Shown here: positions 23,368 to 30,814 of the stretch, piece by piece
Layout: each line of letters begins with the position of its first letter
Numbering within the stretch: the stretch's first letter is position 1
From: VGDP01 sp964530335
Lineage (GTDB): Bacteria; Pseudomonadota; Alphaproteobacteria; SP197
Assembly (NCBI GenBank): GCA_964530335.1
Contig: CAZGYG010000028.1
Location: forward strand, 1-31,981
Direction of reading: 5' to 3'
Length of the DNA stretch: 31,981 bases
The notes under the pieces: model-generated
What the model saw: the letters and a program-made list of their open reading frames with translations, nothing else
Told to the model about the DNA's origin: nothing
Database searches by the model: none
Program-made: the position numbers and the translations under genes

Positions 23368-24464
23368 AACTTTTCGGCGAGGTCAAGGGTGGTTTCGTGG
23401 CCGATCCGGTCGAAGTTCAGCTCCAGCCACCGATCCGCGGCGTCGCGGCCGACGTTCTTGAGATGGGTCAGGAATTCCAAGTCCGCGTTGAGCTTGCTCG
23501 AAATGCCGAGGTTCAGCATGCAATCCTCGGATTCGATCATGTGCAGGTTGAGCCGCCGGTATTTTTCCGTGTCCAGGTTCTCCGTGTCGATCAGCCGGCG
23601 CACGAAAGCGATGGCGCGGATCTCGCGATTGAGCGTCGAGTTGAAGCTGATCTCGTTGACTCGGTTCATGATTTCCGCCGCCGTATGGGGCACCTCGGCG
23701 CGGTGAATCGGGTTGATCTGCACGATCACGATGTCGTGGCAGAGGGTGTTGTAGATCAGCGGAAACAGCGCCGGGTTACCCATGTAGCCGCCGTCCCAGT
23801 AGGCCTCGCCGTCGATCTCGACGGCCTGGAACAGGAACGGGATGCACGCCGACGCGAGCAGCGCGTCGACGGAAAGATCCTCGCAGCCGAACACCTTGAC
23901 CTTGCCCGTGCGCACGTTCGTCGCGCACACGAACAGTTCGATCGCGTGGCGCGAGCGCAGCCGATCGAAGTCGATCGTGTTCTCGATGATCGTGCGCAGC
24001 GGATGGAAGTTGGACGGATTGACCTGGTATGGCGACAGCAGCCGGCTCAGCATGTCGAAGGCTAGATACGCGGGCGAGGCGTCGAGGCTCCAACTGCCCA
24101 TCATGCGATCCATCAGCGTGCGCTGGATCGGGCTGAACCGGCCGGCTTCGCTGATGCTGTGCCAGAAACCATCGAGCGCGGCCTTGGCGCCCTCGCGCCC
24201 GCCTTCGGTCAGGCCCTGGACCAGGACGGCGCCATTCATCGCGCCGGCGCTGGTGCCGCTGATGCCGCCGATCTCGATCCGCTCGTCCTCGAGCAGGCGA
24301 TCGAGCACGCCCCAGGTGAAGGCCCCGTGCGCCCCGCCACCCTGCAACGCGAGACCGACGCGCTTGACCTTGGCGAGCGTCGCCCGGGCCGCGCGCGCCG
24401 CCGGCTTCGCCGACCGCGCCCTGCGCGGGCTCGCGGCTTTGCGCGGTCTAGTTCCGGACGTCAT
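23361..24464 (-). CDS. Patatin-like phospholipase/acyl hydrolase
   Basis: The 367-aa protein has a basic, Ala/Arg-rich N-terminal 33 residues and then a patatin domain. It shows the oxyanion hole GGGAHG (42-47), nucleophile elbow GTSAG with S72, and the catalytic Asp in DGGYMGN (D224). This Ser-Asp dyad hydrolyses acyl esters. The gene sits directly downstream of bdhA with a 10-base spacer and upstream of two phasin genes. Patatin proteins next to bdhA are common in alphaproteobacteria, and I infer a role at PHB granules or their lipid/protein coat; a direct PHB depolymerase activity is only a possibility. Confidence 0.9.
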   Translation of the reverse strand: MTSGTRPRKAASPRRARSAKPAARAARATLAKVKRVGLALQGGGAHGAFTWGVLDRLLEDERIEIGGISGTSAGAMNGAVLVQGLTEGGREGAKAALDGFWHSISEAGRFSPIQRTLMDRMMGSWSLDASPAYLAFDMLSRLLSPYQVNPSNFHPLRTIIENTIDFDRLRSRHAIELFVCATNVRTGKVKVFGCEDLSVDALLASACIPFLFQAVEIDGEAYWDGGYMGNPALFPLIYNTLCHDIVIVQINPIHRAEVPHTAAEIMNRVNEISFNSTLNREIRAIAFVRRLIDTENLDTEKYRRLNLHMIESEDCMLNLGISSKLNADLEFLTHLKNVGRDAADRWLELNFDRIGHETTLDLAEKFL

Positions 24465-24474
24465 GGCGCCCCCC

Positions 24475-25257
24475 TCAGTGCGCGGTCCAGCCGCCGTCGA
24501 CCGGCAGCGCGGTGCCGGTGATGCCGGCGGCGGCGTCCGAGCACAGGAAGACCGTCAGCGCGCCGAGATCCTCGACCCTGATGAACGCCTTGTTCGGCTG
24601 GTTGGCCAACAGGATCTCGCGCACCACCCGATCGCGCGGGATGCCGTGGGCCTTGGCCTGCTCGTCGATCTGCTTCTCGACCAGGGGTGTCTGGACGTAG
24701 CCCGGACACACGGCGTTGCAGGTGATGCCCTGCTCCGCCACTTCCAAGGCGACGACCTTGGTCAGCCCGACCACACCGTGCTTGGCCGCGACGTAGGCCG
24801 ACTTGTACGCCGAGGCGACCAGGCCGTGGGCCGAGGCGATGTTGACGATGCGGCCGAACCGGCGGGATTTCATGCCGGGCAGCGCCGCCTTGATGGCGTG
24901 GAACGCGGACGACAGGTTGATCGCCAGGATGGCGTCCCACTTCTCCGCCGGGAATTCGTCGACCGGCGCGACGAACTGAATGCCGGCGTTGTTGACCAGG
25001 ATGTCGACCGAGCCGAAGGTTTGGGCCGCGACCTCGACCATGCCGCGCACCTGGTCCGGCTTGGACATGTCGGCGTCCGAATAGGCCACCTTGACGCCGG
25101 TTTCCTTGGCGAGCCCGGCGCGGGTCTTCTCGACCTCCGCCCGGTCGCCGAGACCGTTGAGCATGATGGCGGCGCCCTGGCGGGCGAGCGCCTGGGCGAT
25201 GCCGAGCCCGATGCCGCTGGTCGAGCCGGTGACGATGGCGGAACGTTTGTCGAGCAT
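24475..25257 (-). CDS. bdhA: D-3-hydroxybutyrate dehydrogenase
   Basis: This 260-aa cytosolic SDR interconverts D-3-hydroxybutyrate and acetoacetate with NAD(H), the step after PHB depolymerisation. The NAD site is GSTSGIG (11-17), NNAG is at 89-92, and catalysis uses S142, Y155 and K159. The substrate-holding residues known from characterised HBDHs are all at the expected positions: Q94, H144 and K152. This makes the assignment much firmer than generic SDR. An AGGAGA RBS lies just before ATG 25255-25257. The patatin gene follows with a 10-base spacer. Confidence 0.95.
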   Translation of the reverse strand: MLDKRSAIVTGSTSGIGLGIAQALARQGAAIMLNGLGDRAEVEKTRAGLAKETGVKVAYSDADMSKPDQVRGMVEVAAQTFGSVDILVNNAGIQFVAPVDEFPAEKWDAILAINLSSAFHAIKAALPGMKSRRFGRIVNIASAHGLVASAYKSAYVAAKHGVVGLTKVVALEVAEQGITCNAVCPGYVQTPLVEKQIDEQAKAHGIPRDRVVREILLANQPNKAFIRVEDLGALTVFLCSDAAAGITGTALPVDGGWTAH

Positions 25258-25404
25258 TGTGTTCTCCTGATCGGGGCGGGCGTCGGGCGTTCAGGTTGGC
25301 TCGCGCCGCCAACGGCGCTTATCGTTCTAGCGGCGACCCGGCGCGGCGGAAAACGCCTGTATAGCACGAAATCCATGGCCGACGGGCATGTCCAGGCGTC
25401 TGCG

Positions 25405-26286
25405 TCAGTTCGCCTTCCAGTCGAACCGGCCGACCAGGCGGATGAACGCGGCCAGCGCCGGCGAATGGCGGCGTCCGGCGACCGTGACCAGCTTGACCTC
25501 GCGCGTGACTTCCGGGTCGACCAGCAGGCGGGTCGGCAATTCCGGGAACATCACGAGATGCTCGGGCATGAACGAGCAGCCCAAGCCGGCCAGGATCATG
25601 CGCTGGACCCATTCCTCGCGCTCGGTCTGGTACCTGAGATCGAGGTGGGCGCCGGCCCGGTCCAGCACGTCGTTGAAATACTCGGTGAATTCGCAGTTCT
25701 TGCGCCACAGGTAAGGCTCGCCGTCCATTTCGGCGAAGCGCACGGCGTTGCTGGCCTCGAAGCGATGGCCGGGCGGGAAGGCGACGACGTAGCGCTCGGT
25801 GAACAGGGTTCGCGCCTCGCAACGATCGGGCAGGTCGACCGGCAGGCCGACGAACACGCAATCGAGCTTGCCCGCCATCAGGCGCTCGATCAGATCGGCG
25901 GGCACGCCCTCCGCGAGCGACAGGCGGATGCCCGGCGCCTGGCGGCGGAGCTCGCCGACCAGGTTGATCAGGCGCCTGGAACCGATGGTGCACATGACGC
26001 CCAGGTTGAGCGGGGCGTTGTCGAGCTTCTTCAGGCCCTTGGCCTCCGCCGCCGCGGCTTCCGCCTCGTCCAGGATGCGTTCGAGCCTGGGCTGCATCAG
26101 CCGGCCCAGATCGGTCAGGTGCGTCAGGTTGCGCTCGCGGTGGAACAACAGCCCGCCAAGCTCGTCCTCGAGCTTCTGCACCGCGCGCGTCAACGACGGC
26201 TGGGTCACGTTGCAACGCTCGGCCGCGCGCGTGAAGTTCAGCGTCTCGCACACGGCGAGGAAGTAGCGAACCTGATGCATCTCCAT
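25405..26286 (-). CDS. LysR-type transcriptional regulator, cysteine-rich
   Basis: The 293-aa protein has an N-terminal winged HTH (MHQVRYFLAVCETLNFTRAA, then CNVTQPSLTRAVQKLEDELG), a linker helix and a periplasmic-binding-protein-like effector domain. The start at 26286 (MEMHQVRYF) is chosen because the HTH begins at once; the longer frame adds unrelated residues. The effector domain holds C99, C143, C156, C198 and C237. C198 (WRKNCEFTEY) falls near the position of the redox cysteine C199 in OxyR, although no partner is present ten residues later. It diverges from the bufferin operon with a 226-base spacer and is 147 bases from bdhA, so it could regulate either. Redox or metal sensing is an inference. 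Confidence 0.85.
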   Translation of the reverse strand: MEMHQVRYFLAVCETLNFTRAAERCNVTQPSLTRAVQKLEDELGGLLFHRERNLTHLTDLGRLMQPRLERILDEAEAAAAEAKGLKKLDNAPLNLGVMCTIGSRRLINLVGELRRQAPGIRLSLAEGVPADLIERLMAGKLDCVFVGLPVDLPDRCEARTLFTERYVVAFPPGHRFEASNAVRFAEMDGEPYLWRKNCEFTEYFNDVLDRAGAHLDLRYQTEREEWVQRMILAGLGCSFMPEHLVMFPELPTRLLVDPEVTREVKLVTVAGRRHSPALAAFIRLVGRFDWKAN

Positions 26287-26512
26287 GGCGCGATTCCAGC
26301 ACGGTCGCCGGTTACGGTCGTTCACGATTCTGTGCGCCGCGCGTGATGGCAGCAAGCGTCATATCCCGTGGCTATCAATTCTGTGCGAGGAAGGCATTTC
26401 CAACTTCAAACCGCATCCGGCATGTTCCATACCCGTGAAGTCGGCGGTGTGCCCATGGCCAGCTTGGCCCGGAAACCCGCGTGACATGCAACGAACCAAC
26501 GAGGATCCCTCC
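26287..26512. promoter_or_regulatory. Divergent control region between the LysR gene and the bufferin operon
   Basis: A LysR-box-like T-N11-A dyad lies at 26361-26375 (ATA, nine bases, TAT). A 10-bp direct repeat ATTCTGTGCG occurs at 26327-26336 and 26378-26387, 51 bases apart. Nearer the bufA start are GGAAAC (26471-26476) and a GAGGAT Shine-Dalgarno (26501-26506) before ATG 26513. These are the elements expected for autoregulated divergent control. No confident sigma-70 promoter is visible; an ECF-type promoter is possible because bufferin operons are often under ECF sigma factors. Confidence 0.4.
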
Positions 26513-26806
26513 ATGACCATGCTCTACAATACGACCCTCGCCTCGGCGCTGCTCGGCGCCGCCACGCTCGCCGCCGTCGCGCTCGGCACCGCCACGGCCT
26601 TCGCCCAGTCGGGTCCGGCCCCGGTGCCGGAATGGGAAAACGAGAAATGCTTCGGCGTCGTCAAGGCCGGCAAGAACGACTGCCAGTTCTCCAGCGGCAG
26701 TTGCGCCGGGACGTCGAACGCCGATTCGCTCAAGGACACCTGGGTCTATGTCCCGGCCGGCACCTGCGAGAAGATCGTGGGCGCCAGCCTCGAGCCGCTG
26801 ACCTAA
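26513..26806 (+). CDS. bufA: BufA1-type bufferin precursor (DUF2282), secreted copper-binding RiPP
   Basis: The 97-aa protein has a Sec signal peptide (residues 1-31, cleavage after TAFA) and a short mature chain of about 66 residues. It holds the four conserved DUF2282 cysteines: C46 (EKCFGVVKAGKNDC), C57, C64 (GSCAGTS) and C85 (VPAGTCEKI). In characterised bufferins these cysteines are oxidised by the BufB-BufC complex to sulfur heterocycles, and the exported peptide sequesters copper in the periplasm. The three genes that follow are exactly the maturation and membrane partners, so the assignment is firm. ATG 26513 is supported by GAGGAT 6-7 bases upstream and by the signal peptide; the frame is open upstream but lacks sense there. 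Confidence 0.92.
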   Translation: MTMLYNTTLASALLGAATLAAVALGTATAFAQSGPAPVPEWENEKCFGVVKAGKNDCQFSSGSCAGTSNADSLKDTWVYVPAGTCEKIVGASLEPLT

Positions 26807-26841
26807 GCGGAACCGTGGCGCGGCGCGGCAACGCGATCGTC

Positions 26842-27735
26842 ATGACCAAGCTCGGCACGATCGCGCTCGCCGCGTCGCAGCGCGGCCCGGTCCCGGCCCA
26901 CGCCGGGATCGGGCTGCGCGCTCCGCACCACCGCGACTTCCTCGACGCCCGGCCCGCGGTCGGCTTCGTCGAGGTGCACAGCGAGAATTACATGTGCGCC
27001 GGCGGGCCGCTGCTCCACTACCTCGAGCAGACGCGGCGCGACTACCCCTTGAGCCTGCACGGCGTCGCCCTTTCGCTCGGTTCGGCCCAACGCCCGGACC
27101 TCGATCATTTGCGCCGCATCAGGGACTTGATCGACCGCTTCCAGCCGTTCCTGGTGTCCGAGCACCTGGCCTGGACCGGCGCCGACGGCGTTTACCTCAA
27201 CGACCTGCTGCCGCTGCCCTACGACCGGGCGACGCTCGACCAGGTGGCCGGCAACGTCGAGATCGCCCAGGACGCGCTCGGGCGCACGATCCTGATCGAG
27301 AACCCGTCGTCCTACCTGCGCTTCCGCCGCTCGGAGCAGGGCGAACCCGAGTTCCTGGCCGAACTCGCCCGGCGCACGGGCTGCGGGCTCCTGCTCGACG
27401 TCAACAACGTCGCGGTCAGCGCCTTCAACATGGGCTTCGATCCGCACGCCTACCTGGCGGCGATTCCCGGCGCGGCGATCGGGCAGTTCCACCTGGCCGG
27501 GCACAGCGTCAACGACGTGGGCGACGCGCTGGTGCGCATCGACGACCACGGCTCGCGGGTCAACGACGAGGTGTGGGATCTGTTCGCGGAAACCGTCGCG
27601 CGGTTCGGTCCGCGCCCGACCCTGATCGAGTGGGATTCCCATCTGCCGCCGCTCGAGGTGCTGGTCGCCGAGGCAACGACGGCGGACGCGCGCGCGGCGC
27701 AAGCGCGGGGATTGGTCCATGCTCGCGCTCGCTGA
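26842..27735 (+). CDS. bufB: BufB-type MNIO enzyme (DUF692 multinuclear non-heme iron oxidase)
   Basis: The 297-aa TIM-barrel enzyme belongs to the DUF692/MbnB group, which uses two or three iron ions to modify cysteines of precursor peptides. Candidate metal ligands are visible along the barrel: E48 (VHSENY), H73 (SLHGVALSLGS), E107/H108 (VSEHLAW), E153-N154 (IENPSSY), D186-N188 (LDVNNV), H217/H221 (QFHLAGH), D235-H236 (DDHGSRV) and E263 (LIEWDSH). Its substrate should be the bufferin encoded just upstream. ATG 26842 fits family length; a GTG at 26815 in the same frame, with a slightly better RBS, would add nine residues. The end overlaps the next gene by 17 bases, consistent with a BufB-BufC complex. 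Confidence 0.92.
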   Translation: MTKLGTIALAASQRGPVPAHAGIGLRAPHHRDFLDARPAVGFVEVHSENYMCAGGPLLHYLEQTRRDYPLSLHGVALSLGSAQRPDLDHLRRIRDLIDRFQPFLVSEHLAWTGADGVYLNDLLPLPYDRATLDQVAGNVEIAQDALGRTILIENPSSYLRFRRSEQGEPEFLAELARRTGCGLLLDVNNVAVSAFNMGFDPHAYLAAIPGAAIGQFHLAGHSVNDVGDALVRIDDHGSRVNDEVWDLFAETVARFGPRPTLIEWDSHLPPLEVLVAEATTADARAAQARGLVHARAR

Positions 27736-28486
27736 ACTCCAGCGCGCGTTCCGCGACGCCATCCTGGCCGAGGACGCGACGCGCATCGCGGCCGAGGTGG
27801 ACGCCAGCGGGCTCACGCCCGAACGGCGCGTCGCGATCTACCGCAACAACACCTTCGCGTCGCTGACCGCGGCGCTCGAAGCGACGTACCCGGTGGTCTG
27901 CCGGCTGGTCGATGAGCGCTTCTTCGCTTTCGCCGCCCACCGCTACATCGCGGCCGATCCGCCGCGCCACGGCCGGCTCCACGCCTACGGCGCCGGGTTC
28001 CCCCGGTTCATCGAGAACTTCGCGCCGGCGCGCGGCCTGGTCTACCTGGCCGACGTGGCGCGGTTCGAATGGGCGATGGCCGAGGCGTTCCACGCCGCCG
28101 ACGCGCTGGTGCTCGAACCGGTGGCGCTGACGGGGCTCGATCCCGGCGCGATCGACCGCCTGCGCCTGATCGCGCACCCGACGCTTCGCCTGGTCGAGTC
28201 GCGCTGGCCGATCGACCGCATCTGGGAGGCGAACCAGAGCGACACCCCCGGCAAGGTCGAGCTCGACGCCGGGACGGCCCGCATCGCCGTCGCGCGGCCC
28301 CGGCTCACTGTCGGCTATCGCACGATTCCGGCCGGCGCGTTCGCGCTGCTGACCGAACTCGCGCGCGGCCGCACGCTTGCCGAGGCAGCCCAGGCGGGCG
28401 CCGCGGCCGAGCCCGGATTCGACCTCCAAACCGCTTTGTTGGACCACCTGGTCGCGGGAGCCTTCTCCGGCTTCGCCGCGCCTTAG
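27719..28486 (+). CDS. bufC: BufC-type MNIO partner protein (DUF2063)
   Basis: The 255-aa protein starts with the DUF2063 helical domain (AELQRAFRDAILAED, RRVAIYRNNTFASLTAALEA, TYPVVCRLVDERFFAFAAHR, YGAGFPRFI). It continues with a beta-rich region (about 145-220) and a short C-terminal helix domain. In bufferin and methanobactin-like systems the DUF2063/MbnC partner binds the precursor leader and completes the MNIO active site. The start lies within the bufB 3' end (17-base overlap), so the pair is translationally coupled. No catalytic residues are expected of its own. Confidence 0.9.
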   Translation: MLALAELQRAFRDAILAEDATRIAAEVDASGLTPERRVAIYRNNTFASLTAALEATYPVVCRLVDERFFAFAAHRYIAADPPRHGRLHAYGAGFPRFIENFAPARGLVYLADVARFEWAMAEAFHAADALVLEPVALTGLDPGAIDRLRLIAHPTLRLVESRWPIDRIWEANQSDTPGKVELDAGTARIAVARPRLTVGYRTIPAGAFALLTELARGRTLAEAAQAGAAAEPGFDLQTALLDHLVAGAFSGFAAP

Positions 28487-28503
28487 CCTCGAGGAGTCGT
28501 TCC

Positions 28504-28977
28504 ATGACGCACGTTTCGATCCTGCCTTCGGCCTCGCTCGGTGCGATCGGCCGCGTGGCCATGGCCCTGCCCAAGGTCGAAACCTGGGGCGGCAGCGCGC
28601 TTCAGCTCCTGTTCCGGCTGTGGATGGCCAAGATTTTCTGGGATTCCGGCATGGTCAAGCTCAGCAGTTGGAGCACGACGGTAGCGTTGTTCAAGGACCT
28701 CTATCAGGTTCCCGTGCTGCCGCCGTCCTTGGCCGCCACGCTGGCGACGACGGTCGAGCTCGGCTGCCCAGCGCTGCTGCTGTTCGGGTTGGCGACGCGC
28801 CTCGCCGCGTTGCCGATGCTCGGCATGGCGCTGACGATCCAATTCCTGGTGCCCGACTTCTACCGCATCGAGCACTACTACTGGATGATGCTGCTGATCA
28901 CCTTGATGGTGCGCGGCGGCGGCGTCTTCAGCCTCGACCACTGGGTCCGCAAGCACATCCACATCGCTGACAGGTAG
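28504..28977 (+). CDS. bufD: BufD-type DoxX-family membrane protein
   Basis: The 157-aa inner-membrane protein has about four hydrophobic segments: around LQLLFRLWMAKIFWDSGMVK, PSLAATLATTVELGCPALLL, LAALPMLGMALTIQFLV and YYWMMLLITLMVRGGGVFSL. The FWDSGMVKL and DHWVRKHI features match the DoxX proteins that end bufferin operons. Their role is not settled: electron transfer to the quinone pool or support of oxidative maturation have been suggested by analogy with other DoxX proteins. A GAGGAGT RBS precedes the ATG by 8 bases. Its stop is only 3 bases from the convergent recQ stop. Confidence 0.88.
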   Translation: MTHVSILPSASLGAIGRVAMALPKVETWGGSALQLLFRLWMAKIFWDSGMVKLSSWSTTVALFKDLYQVPVLPPSLAATLATTVELGCPALLLFGLATRLAALPMLGMALTIQFLVPDFYRIEHYYWMMLLITLMVRGGGVFSLDHWVRKHIHIADR

Positions 28978-28980
28978 GCT

Positions 28981-30798
28981 TCACCCGTCCTTCCGATCCG
29001 CGAGAACGGCGAGGAAGGCAGCGCCGAAGCGTTCGAGCTTCGCCTTGCCCACGCCGTGGACCTCGGCGAACTCGGCGAGAGTAACGGGTCGTCGCGACGC
29101 CATGTCGATCAGCGTCCGATCGGGGAAGATCACGAAGGCTGGAACGCCCATCGCCTTGGCGAGGCGCGTGCGCAGGGTTTTCAACCGGTCGAGCAATGGC
29201 TGGTCCGCCGCGGCCAGCGGCGCGACCTCCTTGCGGGACTTGCGCTTCCCCTTAGCCTCAGGCCCGACCTTCGCGGGCGGGCGCAGCGTCACCGTTTGGC
29301 GGCCGAACAGCACTTCGCGCCCCGCCGGCGTGATCGACCAGCGGCCGTGGCGAACGATGTCGAGCTCGACGAGGCCCGAGGCGTAGATCTGGCGCAGCAC
29401 CGACCGCCACGCATCGGCGGGCATGTCCGCGCCCACCCCGAAGGTCGGCAGCGCATCGTGCCCGTATTTGGCGATGTTCGGGGTGCGATTGCCGAGCACC
29501 ACGTCGATGAGGTGCTTAGCGCCGAACCGTTCCCCGGTCCGTGCGATCGCCGAGAGCAGTTTGCGCGCCTCGAGGGTTCCGTCGACCGTAACGACGCCGC
29601 CCTCGCACAGGTCGCAATTGCCGCACGGCGGCGCCGTCTCGCCGAAGTAGCGCAGCAGCGTCTGACGCCGGCAATGCGGCGCCTCGCACAGGGCGATCAG
29701 GGCGTCCAGCCGTCGGGTCTCGATCCGCTTGCGCTCCTCGGTCGCGTCGCGTTCGGCGATTTGGCGTCGGCGGAGCGCGATATCCGCCAGGCCATAGAGC
29801 GTGAGCGTGTCGGCGGCCAGGCCATCGCGCCCTGCCCGGCCAATTTCCTGGTAGTACGCCTCGATCGTCGCGGGCATGTCGGCGTGGCAGACGAAGCGGA
29901 CGTCGGGCTTGTCGATCCCCATGCCGAATGCCACGGTCGCGGTCATGACGACGCCGTCATCCTGCTGGAAGGCGTCCTGATGCCGGCTGCGCGTGTCCGT
30001 GTCCATCCCGGCGTGGTAGGCCAGCGCCCGGTGCCCGGCGGCGCGGAGGTCGGCGGCCGTCTCCTCGGCGCCACGCCGCGAGGCGCAATAGACGATGCCG
30101 GACAAGCCGCGGTGGCGGGCAACGATGGCCTCGATCTGGCGGGCCCTGCCGTCCTTCGGCGCCATGGCGAGCCGAAGGTTCGGGCGGTCGAAGCCGTGGA
30201 CGAAGATCTCGGGCGGCGCGGAGAACAGCCGGGCCGCGACGTCGTGGCGGGTGACGGCGTCGGCGGTCGCGGTGAAGGCGAGGGTCTGGCGGGCGCCCAG
30301 GGCATCGCGCACCGCGCCGAGCCCCAGGTAATCGGGCCGGAAATCGTGCCCCCATTGCGACACGCAGTGCGCCTCGTCGACCACCATGCAGTCGACGCGG
30401 GCGTCGCGCAGCTCGGCAAGGACTTCCGTCTTCGCCAGGCGCTCCGGCGCCGCGTAGAGCAGGCGCAGCCGCCGAGCGCGCGCGCCCTCCATCGCGGACC
30501 GGTTGTCGGCGGCGGTGTTGCCCGAGCTGAGCGACGCGGCCGCGATCCCCAGCACCCGGAGCTGCTTGACCTGGTCGCGCATCAGGGCGATCAGCGGCGA
30601 GACGACGAGCGTAAGGCTTCCGGCGACGAGGGCCGGAAGCTGGTAGCACAGCGACTTGCCGCTGCCCGTCGGCATCACCGCGAGCAGGTCGCGCCCGGCG
30701 ACGGCGCTGGCGACGATCTGCTCCTGGCCTGGCCGGAAGTCGGGAAATCCGAACACCTCGCGCAGGAGGCGACGGGCCTCGGGCATGCCGGGGCTCAT
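28981..30798 (-). CDS. recQ: ATP-dependent DNA helicase RecQ
   Basis: The 605-aa product is a full-length RecQ, a 3'-5' helicase in recombinational repair. Motif 0 FRPGQEQ (21-27), Walker A PTGSGKS (43-49), DEAHCVSQWGHDFR (141-154, with the aromatic-rich loop) and motif VI IGRAGRDG are visible. The RecQ-C zinc site cysteines (LCEAPHC ... CGNCDLC) are followed by a winged helix and a C-terminal HRDC domain (LKTLRTRLAKAMGVPAFVIF ... VTLAEFAEVHGVGKAKLERFG). ATG 30796-30798 is used; ATG 30786 is an alternative. It starts 16 bases after the aminopeptidase stop, so the two may share a transcript. Confidence 0.95.
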   Translation of the reverse strand: MSPGMPEARRLLREVFGFPDFRPGQEQIVASAVAGRDLLAVMPTGSGKSLCYQLPALVAGSLTLVVSPLIALMRDQVKQLRVLGIAAASLSSGNTAADNRSAMEGARARRLRLLYAAPERLAKTEVLAELRDARVDCMVVDEAHCVSQWGHDFRPDYLGLGAVRDALGARQTLAFTATADAVTRHDVAARLFSAPPEIFVHGFDRPNLRLAMAPKDGRARQIEAIVARHRGLSGIVYCASRRGAEETAADLRAAGHRALAYHAGMDTDTRSRHQDAFQQDDGVVMTATVAFGMGIDKPDVRFVCHADMPATIEAYYQEIGRAGRDGLAADTLTLYGLADIALRRRQIAERDATEERKRIETRRLDALIALCEAPHCRRQTLLRYFGETAPPCGNCDLCEGGVVTVDGTLEARKLLSAIARTGERFGAKHLIDVVLGNRTPNIAKYGHDALPTFGVGADMPADAWRSVLRQIYASGLVELDIVRHGRWSITPAGREVLFGRQTVTLRPPAKVGPEAKGKRKSRKEVAPLAAADQPLLDRLKTLRTRLAKAMGVPAFVIFPDRTLIDMASRRPVTLAEFAEVHGVGKAKLERFGAAFLAVLADRKDG

Positions 30799-30814
30799 GG
30801 GAGCGGTGCCTTGG

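Noticed and set aside
26632..26841. Upstream extension of the bufB frame through the bufA gene
   Set aside because: Arg/Gln-rich shadow of bufA; DUF692 similarity starts after ATG 26842.
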